From the NCBI GenBank assembly GCA_002308995.1, contig DBWQ01000006.1, positions 1 through 64,000 of the forward strand: 64,000 bases of DNA, given 5' to 3'. Numbering within the stretch: the first letter of the stretch is position 1; every line of letters starts with the position of its first letter. Made by a program: the position numbers and the translations under genes. The DNA is from Clostridiales bacterium UBA1234. GTDB taxonomy: Bacteria; Bacillota; Clostridia; TANB77; UBA1234. The notes beneath the pieces are model-generated. The model saw only the letters and a program-made list of their open reading frames with translations, was not told the origin of the DNA and made no database searches. Below, piece after piece: positions 25,902 through 35,103 of the stretch.

Positions 25902-27152
25902 CTACCTATGAAACAATTTAGAAACATCAAAAAATGTCACAACTATAGCAAATAGCATTATCAATAAGAAACTAATTCCAATCGCATATTGCTCAACTTT
26001 TTCTGGTAATGGTTTTCTACGAATTGCTTCTAAGATTAATAATAAACCTCTTCCACCATCTAATGCTGGAATTGGAAGTAAATTAAAGATTCCCAAACTC
26101 AAACTAATGGCACACATTAAATAAAAGAATTCTGAAATGAAGGAAGTTTTGGTAATTTCATCAGCAATTCCGACAACTCCCATGACTTCTACATCTTTTG
26201 TTTTTCCTAAAAACAACTGTCCATATGCCTTTAAATTAGCAAACAAGTACCAATTGGTATCGTGAAGAGCATAGGCGATGTTTTTCAAAAATGGGACCGA
26301 AACAATCTCATAATGAAGTCCTAAGAATCTGCCCTCGCTTGCTACTGTTTTGGTTTGAAAAGTATATGTTTGCATATCCCTTAACACAGTAATGGCAACA
26401 TCCTGTTCTGGCATTTGACGAATCGTTTCAATAATCTCATCCGTGTCGTATACAGTTACTCCATTGATGGCAATCACAACGTCGTTGTTTTTAAGACCAG
26501 AACTTGCTACAGGCAGATTCGATTGAATATAAATCACTTGTCGGTCTCCCGAAAAAGCAACGCCAAGAAGTCCTCTTTTGGTAACAGGAAGTTTCACAGG
26601 GATTTCTACCGTTTGATCTAATCTTTTTACCGTAAAAGTAAAATCATCATTCTTTGTATCGGCAATGAAATCTTCCACATCAAGTGCAAAAACCGTTTTT
26701 TCTCCATTGACTTTAAGTATTTCATCCCCTGAGCGAAAACCGTACGCATAGGCAGGTTCATTTTCTTCTAATGTTGCTATTTTCGCAATTTGATATACAT
26801 TTTGACTTGCTACCACAATACTATAAACCAATAGGGCAAAAAGAATATTAACAAATGGGCCTGCTAAAACGACAAGCATTCTTTGCCAAACAGGTTTATT
26901 ATTAAATGCATTGACATCATCACTTCTGGTTTCTTCGCCTTCCATTTGGACAAAACCACCAAAAGGAATCAATCGAAGTGTATACTCTGTTTCTCCTTTT
27001 ACTTTTGAAAATACTTTTGGTCCAAAACCAATCGCAAATTTTAACACTTTTACTTTAAATAACCTAGCTACCGTAAAATGTCCTAATTCATGAATGGTAA
27101 TCAATGTACCTAATAAAACAACAATTTTAAGTGCTCCTATAATCCAAGCCAT
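25902..27152 (-). CDS. rseP: Intramembrane zinc metalloprotease RseP (site-2 protease, M50)
   Basis: This 416-residue protein has the zinc motif HELGH in the first helix, two PDZ-like segments (about 125-195 and 200-270; GLKNNDVVIAINGVTV) and the second active-site motif PALDGGR near 375. It cleaves membrane-embedded anti-sigma factors or signal-peptide remnants. It follows cdsA by only 33 bp, and dxr, which commonly stands between them, is missing. Confidence 0.95.
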   Translation of the reverse strand: MAWIIGALKIVVLLGTLITIHELGHFTVARLFKVKVLKFAIGFGPKVFSKVKGETEYTLRLIPFGGFVQMEGEETRSDDVNAFNNKPVWQRMLVVLAGPFVNILFALLVYSIVVASQNVYQIAKIATLEENEPAYAYGFRSGDEILKVNGEKTVFALDVEDFIADTKNDDFTFTVKRLDQTVEIPVKLPVTKRGLLGVAFSGDRQVIYIQSNLPVASSGLKNNDVVIAINGVTVYDTDEIIETIRQMPEQDVAITVLRDMQTYTFQTKTVASEGRFLGLHYEIVSVPFLKNIAYALHDTNWYLFANLKAYGQLFLGKTKDVEVMGVVGIADEITKTSFISEFFYLMCAISLSLGIFNLLPIPALDGGRGLLLILEAIRRKPLPEKVEQYAIGISFLLIMLFAIVVTFFDVSKLFHR

Positions 27153-27185
27153 TTTCTCTTTATCCTTTCCCTAAAATAGTATGCT

Positions 27186-27998
27186 TTAAATCATCCACTG
27201 CAATAATAAGTACACAAACGGCGAAATCATCATAATGCTATCAAAACGATCTAATACACCACCATGTCCTGGCATAATTTTGCCAAAATCTTTGACTTCA
27301 CAAAACCTTTTGATGGCAGAAGCTGATAAATCGCCAATTTGTGAAATAAAACTCACTAAAATACCCACAAAAGCCATTACCATCATATGTAATCCTTCAA
27401 TGCCTATATGCGATAAGTAATACGTATAGCCTCCGTAAAAAATAGCGCAAAAAACGATTCCTGCAACAGCGCCTTCAATCGTTTTATTAGGACTAATTGG
27501 TGTATAATGATGCTTACCAAATTTTCTCCCAATTAAGTATGCAAAGGTATCGGTAACCCATGCGCCACCAAAAATGTACCAAACCAAAAACTCACCATGA
27601 TTTAATTGTCTGGTAAGCGATAAAAATAAAAGCAAAAAGGGAACATACCCAATCCCAAATAGGGTAACAATGACATCAGGAACAGTATGCTTTCCTTTCG
27701 AAAAAATCATCCACGTAAAACTTATAAACAACAATACTGGTGGAATTCCAATCAAAAACATTTTAATGGTATCGGGAGAAAATAGTTTTAAATTCACCAA
27801 GAATACTCCCAACGTAATAACAAAGCCAATGAGAGAAATAGGATGAAATCCTTTATTCAAAAAGGCTTTATAGAATTCGGCGATTCCGATAAGACAAATC
27901 ACTGTTAGCGCGAAGTTAAAAACATAAACACTTTTACAAAGCATCACAATCGCCAGTACAATAACGCCAGCAATCGTAGAAATGACTCTTTTTTTCAT
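27186..27998 (-). CDS. cdsA: Phosphatidate cytidylyltransferase
   Basis: This 270-residue protein with about eight membrane helices makes CDP-diacylglycerol from phosphatidate and CTP. The C-terminal family signature is intact: SASAIKRFCEVKDFGK followed by HGGVLDRFDS. It follows uppS by 18 bp in the standard pyrH-frr-uppS-cdsA order. Confidence 0.97.
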   Translation of the reverse strand: MKKRVISTIAGVIVLAIVMLCKSVYVFNFALTVICLIGIAEFYKAFLNKGFHPISLIGFVITLGVFLVNLKLFSPDTIKMFLIGIPPVLLFISFTWMIFSKGKHTVPDVIVTLFGIGYVPFLLLFLSLTRQLNHGEFLVWYIFGGAWVTDTFAYLIGRKFGKHHYTPISPNKTIEGAVAGIVFCAIFYGGYTYYLSHIGIEGLHMMVMAFVGILVSFISQIGDLSASAIKRFCEVKDFGKIMPGHGGVLDRFDSIMMISPFVYLLLQWMI

Positions 27999-28016
27999 AT
28001 GATTTCTCCTTTTAAA

Positions 28017-28727
28017 TTATTTACCAAAATTTCTTTTTCTATGACAAAACTCATCTACAGCTTTTTGTAGTTCTTGTTGATCAAAGTCAGGCCAGTATTT
28101 GCTTGTAAAATAGAACTCCGAATAAGCAGATTCCCATAACAAAAATCCAGAAAGACGAAGTTCACCACCCGTGCGAATAATCAAATCTGGATCTGGGGTA
28201 TTTTTAATCCACATATGGTGACTAAGTGTCTCTTCGGTGATATCTTCCAAAGAAAGCTTTCCTTCTAAAACTTCCTTGGCAATCTTTTTGGTAGCATCAA
28301 TAATTTCTGGTCTACCTCCATAATTAAAAGCGATATTAATGGTAAGACCTGTATTATCTTTGGTTTCTGATTCAATGCGATCAATTTCTTGTTTTAACTC
28401 ATCCGTTAAATTCTCTTCAAAGCCAGCAAGTTGCAAACGAAAATTTCTTTTGTTGGCACTTTTGGTAAAACCTCTTGCTTGCGCCAATAATAGATTAATC
28501 AAATAATCTACTTCATCTTTAGAACGCTTCCAGTTTTCTGTTGAAAAAGCAAATACCGTCAAATACTGAATTCCCATATCATCACAGGCACGTGCAATTC
28601 TTTTTAAGTTTTCTGCACCTTCCTTATGCCCTAGTTGAGGAATTAAGCCTCTTTCTCTGGCCCATCTTCTGTTACCATCCATAATAATACCAACATGAGT
28701 TGGCACATTTTGACGTTCAATCTCCAT
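28017..28727 (-). CDS. uppS: Undecaprenyl diphosphate synthase
   Basis: I choose ATG 28727 (MEIERQNVPTHVGI), 6 nt behind GAGG. The in-frame ATG at 28739 overlaps that ribosome site. This cis-prenyltransferase makes the C55 carrier lipid for peptidoglycan and wall polymers. Seen are GIIMDGNRRWARERGL (catalytic Asp), FSTENWKR, and RTGGELRLSGFLLWE with the YSEFYF block. Confidence 0.96.
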   Translation of the reverse strand: MEIERQNVPTHVGIIMDGNRRWARERGLIPQLGHKEGAENLKRIARACDDMGIQYLTVFAFSTENWKRSKDEVDYLINLLLAQARGFTKSANKRNFRLQLAGFEENLTDELKQEIDRIESETKDNTGLTINIAFNYGGRPEIIDATKKIAKEVLEGKLSLEDITEETLSHHMWIKNTPDPDLIIRTGGELRLSGFLLWESAYSEFYFTSKYWPDFDQQELQKAVDEFCHRKRNFGK

Positions 28728-28751
28728 ATCGCACCTCATTTAACTACCAAT

Positions 28752-29297
28752 TTAGACAGACATAATCTCTTTTTCTTTATCTCCTGTTAAAGAATCAATC
28801 ATTCCAATATATTTATCTGTTATTTTTTGAATTTGCTCTTCTGCATTTCTTAAATCATCCTCTGTAATTTCATTATTTTTTTGTTTCGTTTTAAACTCAT
28901 CCATGCCATCTCTTCTAATATTTCTCACAACAATTTTAGCATCTTCAGAGATTTTTTTGATTTCTTTTACTAATTCTTTTCTTCTATCCTCAGTAAGCTC
29001 AGGAAATACTAAACGAATTAGCTTTCCATCATTATTTGGATTAATTCCAATATCTGATTTTTGAAGTTCTTTTTCAATTTCTTTTAGTAGTGAGGCATCC
29101 CAAGGTTGAATTGTAATCATACGTGCCTCTGGCACCATGATATTGGCCACTTGATTAATAGGCGTAGGTGTTCCATAATACTCCACGGTGATTTTATCTA
29201 GAATCTTAGGATTGGCACGACCTGCACGAATTCCAGCAAGTTCCTCATTTAATACACTAATACTCTTTTTCATTTTTTCTTCAATATGATCATACAT
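28752..29297 (-). CDS. frr: Ribosome recycling factor
   Basis: This 181-residue, two-domain protein splits post-termination ribosomes with EF-G. Diagnostic are LAGIRAGRANPKILDKI near the start, PTPINQVANIMVPEAR and GKLIRLVFPELTEDRRKEL. It lies 20 bp after pyrH. Length and sequence are standard. Confidence 0.97.
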   Translation of the reverse strand: MYDHIEEKMKKSISVLNEELAGIRAGRANPKILDKITVEYYGTPTPINQVANIMVPEARMITIQPWDASLLKEIEKELQKSDIGINPNNDGKLIRLVFPELTEDRRKELVKEIKKISEDAKIVVRNIRRDGMDEFKTKQKNNEITEDDLRNAEEQIQKITDKYIGMIDSLTGDKEKEIMSV

Positions 29298-29316
29298 AAC
29301 TTTTCTCTTCCTTTCT

Positions 29317-30027
29317 TTATTCTTTCACATCTGTACCAATGTGCTCTCCACTAACTGCTTTAATGATATTCTCCCCATTACCAAGTTCAAAAATCATTGT
29401 TGGCATTTGATTATCACGACATAGGGAGGCTGCCGTAGAGTCCATGACTTTTAAATTATTCTTTAGAATCTCTGTATAGCTAATTTCTTCAAATTTTTTG
29501 GCATTAGGATTGGTTTTAGGATCATCATCGTAAACGCCATCAATTGTTTTTCCAAATAAAATGATTTCCGCATTGATTTCAGTTGCTCTCAGTGCCGCAC
29601 AAGTATCCGTTGAGAAGAATGGATTTCCTGTTCCTCCAGCAAAAATCACTACCCTTCCTTTTTCTAGGTGACGCACTGCTTTTCTACGAATATATGGCTC
29701 TGCAATTTGACGCATTTCGATAGAAGTTTGAAGTCTCGTATCAACACCTCTTACTTCAAGAGCATCTTGTAATGCTTGCCCATTCATGATAGTGGCAAGC
29801 ATCCCCATATAGTCTGCTGTAGTTCTCTCCATTTGATGCGCTTGTCTTCCACGCCAGAAGTTACCACCACCAACAACAATTGCAACCTCAACGCCCATAT
29901 CAGCAACTGTTTTGATATTGTCACAAACTTTTCCAAGCGTATCAGCATCAATTCCAAACCCATTGGCACCCGAGAGCGCCTCACCACTTAGTTTTAATAA
30001 CACTCTTTTGTATTTTGCCTTTGGCAT
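29317..30027 (-). CDS. pyrH: Uridylate kinase (UMP kinase)
   Basis: This 236-residue amino-acid-kinase-fold enzyme phosphorylates UMP to UDP. Motifs: RVLLKLSGEAL, AIVVGGGNFWRGR, FAGGTGNPFFSTDTCAALRA and DGVYDDDPKTNPNA. It heads pyrH-frr-uppS-cdsA. The 57-bp gap to the upstream acyltransferase-like gene may hold its ribosome site but no clear promoter. Confidence 0.97.
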   Translation of the reverse strand: MPKAKYKRVLLKLSGEALSGANGFGIDADTLGKVCDNIKTVADMGVEVAIVVGGGNFWRGRQAHQMERTTADYMGMLATIMNGQALQDALEVRGVDTRLQTSIEMRQIAEPYIRRKAVRHLEKGRVVIFAGGTGNPFFSTDTCAALRATEINAEIILFGKTIDGVYDDDPKTNPNAKKFEEISYTEILKNNLKVMDSTAASLCRDNQMPTMIFELGNGENIIKAVSGEHIGTDVKE

Positions 30028-30084
30028 ACAAATCCCTCCTATATTTATTCTACTTCTTTTCGCTGTATGAAAACGATAGACATT

Positions 30085-30990
30085 TTATAATTGATCATCT
30101 TCATAAACTTTTTCTGGTGGTACTTCTAATTGTTCTGGGTGATTAAATAGTCCAGTAAAATATTTAAGTGCAACCGATAAATAATACCCATCTGCAATTC
30201 TTTCATCCGCAACAAAACGAAGTTTCATTACTCTTCTTTCCGATATTTTGCCCTCTTTATCGAGTACTCTTTGCTTACGGTTATGTCCCATAGCAATAAA
30301 GATGGATGTATTTCCAAAATTATAAATATGATGATAAATTGGATCAGCACCAATCGACCCCATATTGGTTACAAAAACACCCGTATGAAAAGGACTGGCT
30401 TTATAGATGATTTTTGGCAAATGACCAAAGAAATCCAGTACGCGAAACAACCAAATCACAAACATGTACAAAAAACGAGGTAACACATTTAAAACTTTCA
30501 TGACTTTATCCATTGTATTCGAGTCATCTGCCTGCTTTGTTTGATTGATGACCACATCAATTTGTCTTGAAATATCACTCACGGTAGCAGTCGGTTCAAA
30601 CTCAAACTTAACCGCAGTTTCTGGAGTATTCACATTGAGTTCTCGCTTGATAACCATAGAAACAACAATTTTATCACGTGCATACAATCTACGTCCTGCC
30701 ACAAAACGATTCATTCTAGGATACTGAGAAATGGTTCGAACAATGACAGCCATCACATAATCGAGTGCACGAGCATCTTCCCCATTTTTTCTTTTTTCTC
30801 TAATGATTGCATCGATTTTACTCATATCGACATCAGCATCAAAAAATACCTCGGAATCATTTCTATCCCTCATAATAAAGGGAATAATCACATTGGTGGG
30901 ATCACCTCTTCTGACGCGTCTGCCATCATATCGATCTCCCCATCGTTTTTTAATCTTTTTTACAGTTCCTTCTTTTGTTTTCTCTTTCAT
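30085..30990 (-). CDS. 2-oxoacid dehydrogenase E2/CAT-fold acyltransferase-like protein without the catalytic His
   Basis: This 301-residue protein matches the catalytic domain of E2 acyltransferases without lipoyl or E1/E3-binding domains. It has a basic N-terminus, ALDYVMAVIVRTISQYPRMNRFV, VFVTNMGSIGADPIYHHIYNFG near 205-226 and MKLRFVADERIADGYYLSVAL near 262. In true E2 enzymes the last motif reads DHRxxDG. Here the His is Glu (DERIADG), so the standard acyl transfer is doubtful. A hydrophobic segment at about 172-190 suggests membrane association. The function is unknown. It sits directly before pyrH. Confidence 0.75.
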   Translation of the reverse strand: MKEKTKEGTVKKIKKRWGDRYDGRRVRRGDPTNVIIPFIMRDRNDSEVFFDADVDMSKIDAIIREKRKNGEDARALDYVMAVIVRTISQYPRMNRFVAGRRLYARDKIVVSMVIKRELNVNTPETAVKFEFEPTATVSDISRQIDVVINQTKQADDSNTMDKVMKVLNVLPRFLYMFVIWLFRVLDFFGHLPKIIYKASPFHTGVFVTNMGSIGADPIYHHIYNFGNTSIFIAMGHNRKQRVLDKEGKISERRVMKLRFVADERIADGYYLSVALKYFTGLFNHPEQLEVPPEKVYEDDQL

Positions 30991-31003
30991 GCAATCCTCC
31001 TAA

Positions 31004-32851
31004 TTATTTTTCCTCTAAGTCAATAAAAGTTGGTACTACCTCTTTCATGACGTTCTTCACATCCATACGTGTAGGATTTTGTTTTTGAACAACACTTTTT
31101 AATTTTTCTAAAATTGCTCCCATCTCACTGGCAGATGGTCCTTGAATATGAGAAATCATGATTTTTTCATGAAGTGTTTTATCAAGACCTTCTTCTGACA
31201 TTAAAAGCTCTTCGTATAATTTTTCACCTTTACGAAGTCCCACAATTTCAATTGGCACATTTTTGCCAGAAAGCTTAATTAATGTTTTGGCTAAATCGTA
31301 AATTTTGACTGGCTGTCCCATATCCAAGACAAAAATTTCTCCACTTCCTGCAAAAGTGACAGATTGTAAGATTAATCCTACTGCTTCCGGAATTAGCATA
31401 AAGAACCTGGTAATCTCTTTGTGAGTCACAGTAACAGGTCCCCCCATCTCAATCTGCTTTTTAAATAGAGGAATGACGCTACCATGGCTCCCAAGGACAT
31501 TGCCAAAACGAACCGCTGTAAAAATCGTTGAGCTTGTCTCATTTTTCGCTTGAATAATCATTTCGCAAATACGTTTCGAAGCACCCATAATGCTAGTTGG
31601 ATTCACTGCTTTATCCGTTGAAATAAAGGTAAAGCGTTCCACACCATATTTGTCACTGGCATTCACAACATTATAAGTACCAAACACATTGTTTTTGATT
31701 GCTTCAATCCCACTGTTTTCCATGAGTGGAACATGCTTATGTGCTGCCGCATGGAACACAATCTGTGGATGATACTTTTCAAAAATCTCGTCAATACGCT
31801 TTTGATCTCGCACACTCGCAATGATAGTTTCTATCGGATAGTTCTTGTTTTTACTACGAAGTTCCATTTCTACCTCATAGAGCGTATTTTCATAAATATC
31901 TAACATGACCAAAAGCTTAGGATGATACATAAGAATTTGTCTACATAGCTCACTACCAATGGATCCACCTGCACCAGTTACTAACACTGTTTTTCCCTGA
32001 AGCACCTCTAAAATACCTTTATTATCTAATACAATAGGTTCTCTTCCCAATAAATCCTCTACTTCAACATCTCTTAAAGAATCATTTAAGTTTTGTTTGG
32101 TAATCATTTGCTCTAAAGGCTCAACAATTTTCACTTTTGCATTCGTTGCATCACAAATCTTTAATATTTTATTTTTTTCTTGCTGGTTGATATTATTAAT
32201 AGAAAATAATATCAAATCAACACTTTCATTCTCACAAACCTCGGGAATCAGTTCTCTGCCGCCTATAATTTTAATACCATGCATTGATAAGTTCTTTTTA
32301 TTCACATCATCATCGATAATACCAATGATAGAGTAGTCATTTTGACTGCTTCCTTGAATCGCTTTAATAATTTGTGACGTAGAACTACCTGCACCAATAA
32401 TAAGGACTCTTTTCTTATCCTTATTAGACTCTATCATGGATGTATACGAAATTGTTCGGAAAAGAACTCTCATGCTAATACTCATAATCGCCGCAAAAAC
32501 ACATGCAAGAATAACAATATTGAGTTCTATCATACGAAAAACCAAATATGGTTTGACAAGCGATATCATAGCAGCAGTCACAATGGAAGTTCCAAAGATT
32601 CTTAAATAGTCTTTGGTACCAGAGTACTTGATAATAGTTTTATACGTTCCCGTAAAACTCAACAAAGAAATATCAATTAAAATGGTAAGTAAAATGGTAT
32701 TTTGAAGCGGTGAATCCAAAATATCAAATGGTATTCCTTCAAACCAAATGGCCAAACGATACCCTAAAATGACTAAAATAGCGTCCAAACAAACTAAAAA
32801 CGCAAGTTTAACAGAACCTGGCATCCTTTCAACCTTTGAAATAAAACGCAT
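31004..32851 (-). CDS. Membrane-bound nucleotide-sugar 4,6-dehydratase/epimerase (CapD/PglF-like)
   Basis: This 615-residue protein has four to five N-terminal membrane helices (about 15-125), a Rossmann CoA-like domain (VLIIGAGSSTSQII, near 147), and a second Rossmann domain of the SDR type (VTGAGGSIGSELC near 290-300). The SDR active site has Ser (FISTDKAVNPTS), then Met where short SDRs have Tyr, then Lys (MGASKRICEM). This is the S-M-K arrangement of the WbpM/FlmA/PglF branch, which makes UDP-4-keto-6-deoxy sugars for polysaccharides or glycoproteins. It lies 14 bp after an O-antigen-ligase-like gene, so both probably serve a surface glycan. Confidence 0.9.
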   Translation of the reverse strand: MRFISKVERMPGSVKLAFLVCLDAILVILGYRLAIWFEGIPFDILDSPLQNTILLTILIDISLLSFTGTYKTIIKYSGTKDYLRIFGTSIVTAAMISLVKPYLVFRMIELNIVILACVFAAIMSISMRVLFRTISYTSMIESNKDKKRVLIIGAGSSTSQIIKAIQGSSQNDYSIIGIIDDDVNKKNLSMHGIKIIGGRELIPEVCENESVDLILFSINNINQQEKNKILKICDATNAKVKIVEPLEQMITKQNLNDSLRDVEVEDLLGREPIVLDNKGILEVLQGKTVLVTGAGGSIGSELCRQILMYHPKLLVMLDIYENTLYEVEMELRSKNKNYPIETIIASVRDQKRIDEIFEKYHPQIVFHAAAHKHVPLMENSGIEAIKNNVFGTYNVVNASDKYGVERFTFISTDKAVNPTSIMGASKRICEMIIQAKNETSSTIFTAVRFGNVLGSHGSVIPLFKKQIEMGGPVTVTHKEITRFFMLIPEAVGLILQSVTFAGSGEIFVLDMGQPVKIYDLAKTLIKLSGKNVPIEIVGLRKGEKLYEELLMSEEGLDKTLHEKIMISHIQGPSASEMGAILEKLKSVVQKQNPTRMDVKNVMKEVVPTFIDLEEK

Positions 32852-32865
32852 ACGATAGCCTCCAA

Positions 32866-34974
32866 TTAATTATTATTTTTTTGATTACTAAGAATTGCAA
32901 ATCCGACAAAAATATAAAAATATGGTGATGCATAAAAACTAGAATTCCCTACGAAAGAAGAAATCATATAAGAAACAATGACAAACATACCTAAACACTC
33001 ATAGAGATTCCAAGTTTTAATTGTACGTAGCTTTCGAATCCATAAAGATGCAATACCAGCAACATAGAGAAGCATTCCCACAACCCCTGTTGTGGCAGAT
33101 AGCTGAACAATTAAATTATGGCTTCTTCCCTCACCAATTCCAAATTGTTTTCCATATTGATAAATAATATTTTCTAGTCCCCAGCCAAAGAAAGGTCTTT
33201 GCATTGCAAGATGAATACCACGATACCATAGTTTACCTCTACCAGAGCCAATTTCAGAAACATTATCCTCTGAGCTTTGCTCCGTAGAAACTCCTGCTTT
33301 TCTAAGTCCTGCATCGTATGTAGCAATTTTATTTGCTCTCACTCGTACGATGGACAAGCAAATCAGTAAAATAAGCCATGATGCTATTAAAATTCTGGTG
33401 TGAAATACTTGATAACGCTCTTCTCCTATTTTTTGACGAAGCTTATTTTGAGGAATTAGGGCAGCAAAAAATGCAATACTCCCAATTACCAAATAAATAA
33501 TCAAATGCTGATAGGAATCTTTCTGTTCAACTACCGAAATATCACTTACTGTATCCGAAGTAGCAACTTTCTCCTCTAATTTTGTAGAAGTCTCTCCATT
33601 TTCTGCCGGTTGCTCTGTAAGATTTTCATTTCCATTTGGTTGATTTCTATTTAAAAATAATGATATATCACTTGCAATGGTAGCAAAATTGTTCTTAACA
33701 ATATTTTCGCCTTGATCGTTCACGACAGTCATTGATAAAAGAGCAAATGTACATACTAAAATCAGTGTCACTATCAACTCTTTTCCATAGGAATTGTTAG
33801 GGATTTCCTCCTCTTTACTATCCTTTTTAGGAATCAGTGCATAAACAATCATCAATAATAAGCTTGCTCCAATACCCAAGTAGCAACCAAATGTATTATT
33901 TAAAATTGCCATGGTTAGCATGATACAATAAGAGGCATAATATAAAACTGTCTGCCAGGTCTTTTTAGCCTTTAAAGCCATAACCGCTGCCACCATCACA
34001 CAAATAGATAAATAGTAGCCATAGTGATTAGAATTATGAAAAACGGAACTATTGTTTTCACCTAAAACACGTTTAACAACCACTAAGAAATGATTTCCAC
34101 GTGGTAAGCCACCATTTCCAAATAAGAGTTCTCCTATGGTATAGACACTTTGCAGTGACTTTCCATCCTCGGTAGGTTCTCCCCAAGTAATAAGCCTTGC
34201 ACCCCCAACAGAAGGAGAAGTACTTCCTACATAAGAACGATCATAAGCATATATATTAAGCTTTAAATCACTCGCAGTTAATACATGATAATTCCACAAT
34301 GTAAGAACTGCTAAAATAGTAGCGGTTATTAAAAATGTATTGACTAAAACTTTGCGATATTTTTCTTGATTTTTAATTAAAAGCATAGAGCATACTAGCA
34401 TAGAGCCATACATTAAGAAGGAAAAGAATCCATCCTTTAGATTATAGCATCCGATAAAAGAACGATACGTATCACCTGCAAAACAAGAACTAATAAAAAC
34501 CCATACCATAAATGTTAATAAGATCAAAAATGGCCATTGTTCCATCAGAAATTTTTTGATTGTCTTCCAAAAGCCTTTTTCAGAATGTTCCATTAGATTT
34601 ACTAGATAGAACATCACCAAGATAATACTTGCTGCAAGCAAAATCATGTTGTAATCATAAATAAGCCATGTAGGATTATCAATGGTCTTTAAAAATGCTC
34701 CATTAGATGTATAGTAACGATTAGAATGATAGAAAGGATTTAAAACCGCAGCATCATTTTCATTATTAAGCATTGTCCCTGAATTGGCATTAACAAATGC
34801 AAGCTCTGTAGAATCCGTTACTGTTTTCTTTACCATAGTTGGTACTAGATTTAAAACAACAAGATAGACCAAAATTTCTATTGTTAAAGCAAACAAAATA
34901 CAAAACGCCCATTTGCTAATTAAATTATCCGTCTTATCTTTTTGAGACACTGATTTCTTACCTTTTTTTGACAC
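32866..34974 (-). CDS. O-antigen ligase/polymerase family membrane protein (Wzy_C)
   Basis: I choose GTG 34974 (VSKKGKKSVSQKDK), 7 nt from a strong AAAGGAGG. The ATG at 35004 lies upstream of that ribosome site. The protein of about 702 residues has 12 or more helices and a long outside loop at about 475-525 that is rich in Asn, Glu and Thr. The Wzy_C block is GWGLENIIYQYGKQF followed by GRSHNLIVQLSATTGVVG near 620-650. The family joins or polymerises polysaccharides on the outer face of the membrane. Its neighbour makes deoxy-sugar nucleotides. The substrate is unknown. Confidence 0.85.
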   Translation of the reverse strand: MSKKGKKSVSQKDKTDNLISKWAFCILFALTIEILVYLVVLNLVPTMVKKTVTDSTELAFVNANSGTMLNNENDAAVLNPFYHSNRYYTSNGAFLKTIDNPTWLIYDYNMILLAASIILVMFYLVNLMEHSEKGFWKTIKKFLMEQWPFLILLTFMVWVFISSCFAGDTYRSFIGCYNLKDGFFSFLMYGSMLVCSMLLIKNQEKYRKVLVNTFLITATILAVLTLWNYHVLTASDLKLNIYAYDRSYVGSTSPSVGGARLITWGEPTEDGKSLQSVYTIGELLFGNGGLPRGNHFLVVVKRVLGENNSSVFHNSNHYGYYLSICVMVAAVMALKAKKTWQTVLYYASYCIMLTMAILNNTFGCYLGIGASLLLMIVYALIPKKDSKEEEIPNNSYGKELIVTLILVCTFALLSMTVVNDQGENIVKNNFATIASDISLFLNRNQPNGNENLTEQPAENGETSTKLEEKVATSDTVSDISVVEQKDSYQHLIIYLVIGSIAFFAALIPQNKLRQKIGEERYQVFHTRILIASWLILLICLSIVRVRANKIATYDAGLRKAGVSTEQSSEDNVSEIGSGRGKLWYRGIHLAMQRPFFGWGLENIIYQYGKQFGIGEGRSHNLIVQLSATTGVVGMLLYVAGIASLWIRKLRTIKTWNLYECLGMFVIVSYMISSFVGNSSFYASPYFYIFVGFAILSNQKNNN

Positions 34975-35058
34975 ACAAATTCCTCCTTTAGGTTCTACTC
35001 TCATATCCTATTTATTGTATCATACAATCCATAAAAAACATAGAAAAAAATAAAAAAA

Positions 35059-35085
35059 ACTCATTTATTCTAGGAATAAATGAGT
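35059..35085 (-). terminator. Intrinsic terminator after xerD
   Basis: ACTCATTTATTC/GAATAAATGAGT is a perfect 12-bp stem with a 3-nt loop, followed on the minus strand by eight T. Confidence 0.9.
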
Positions 35086-35103
35086 AAAAAGCAAAATCAT
35101 TTT

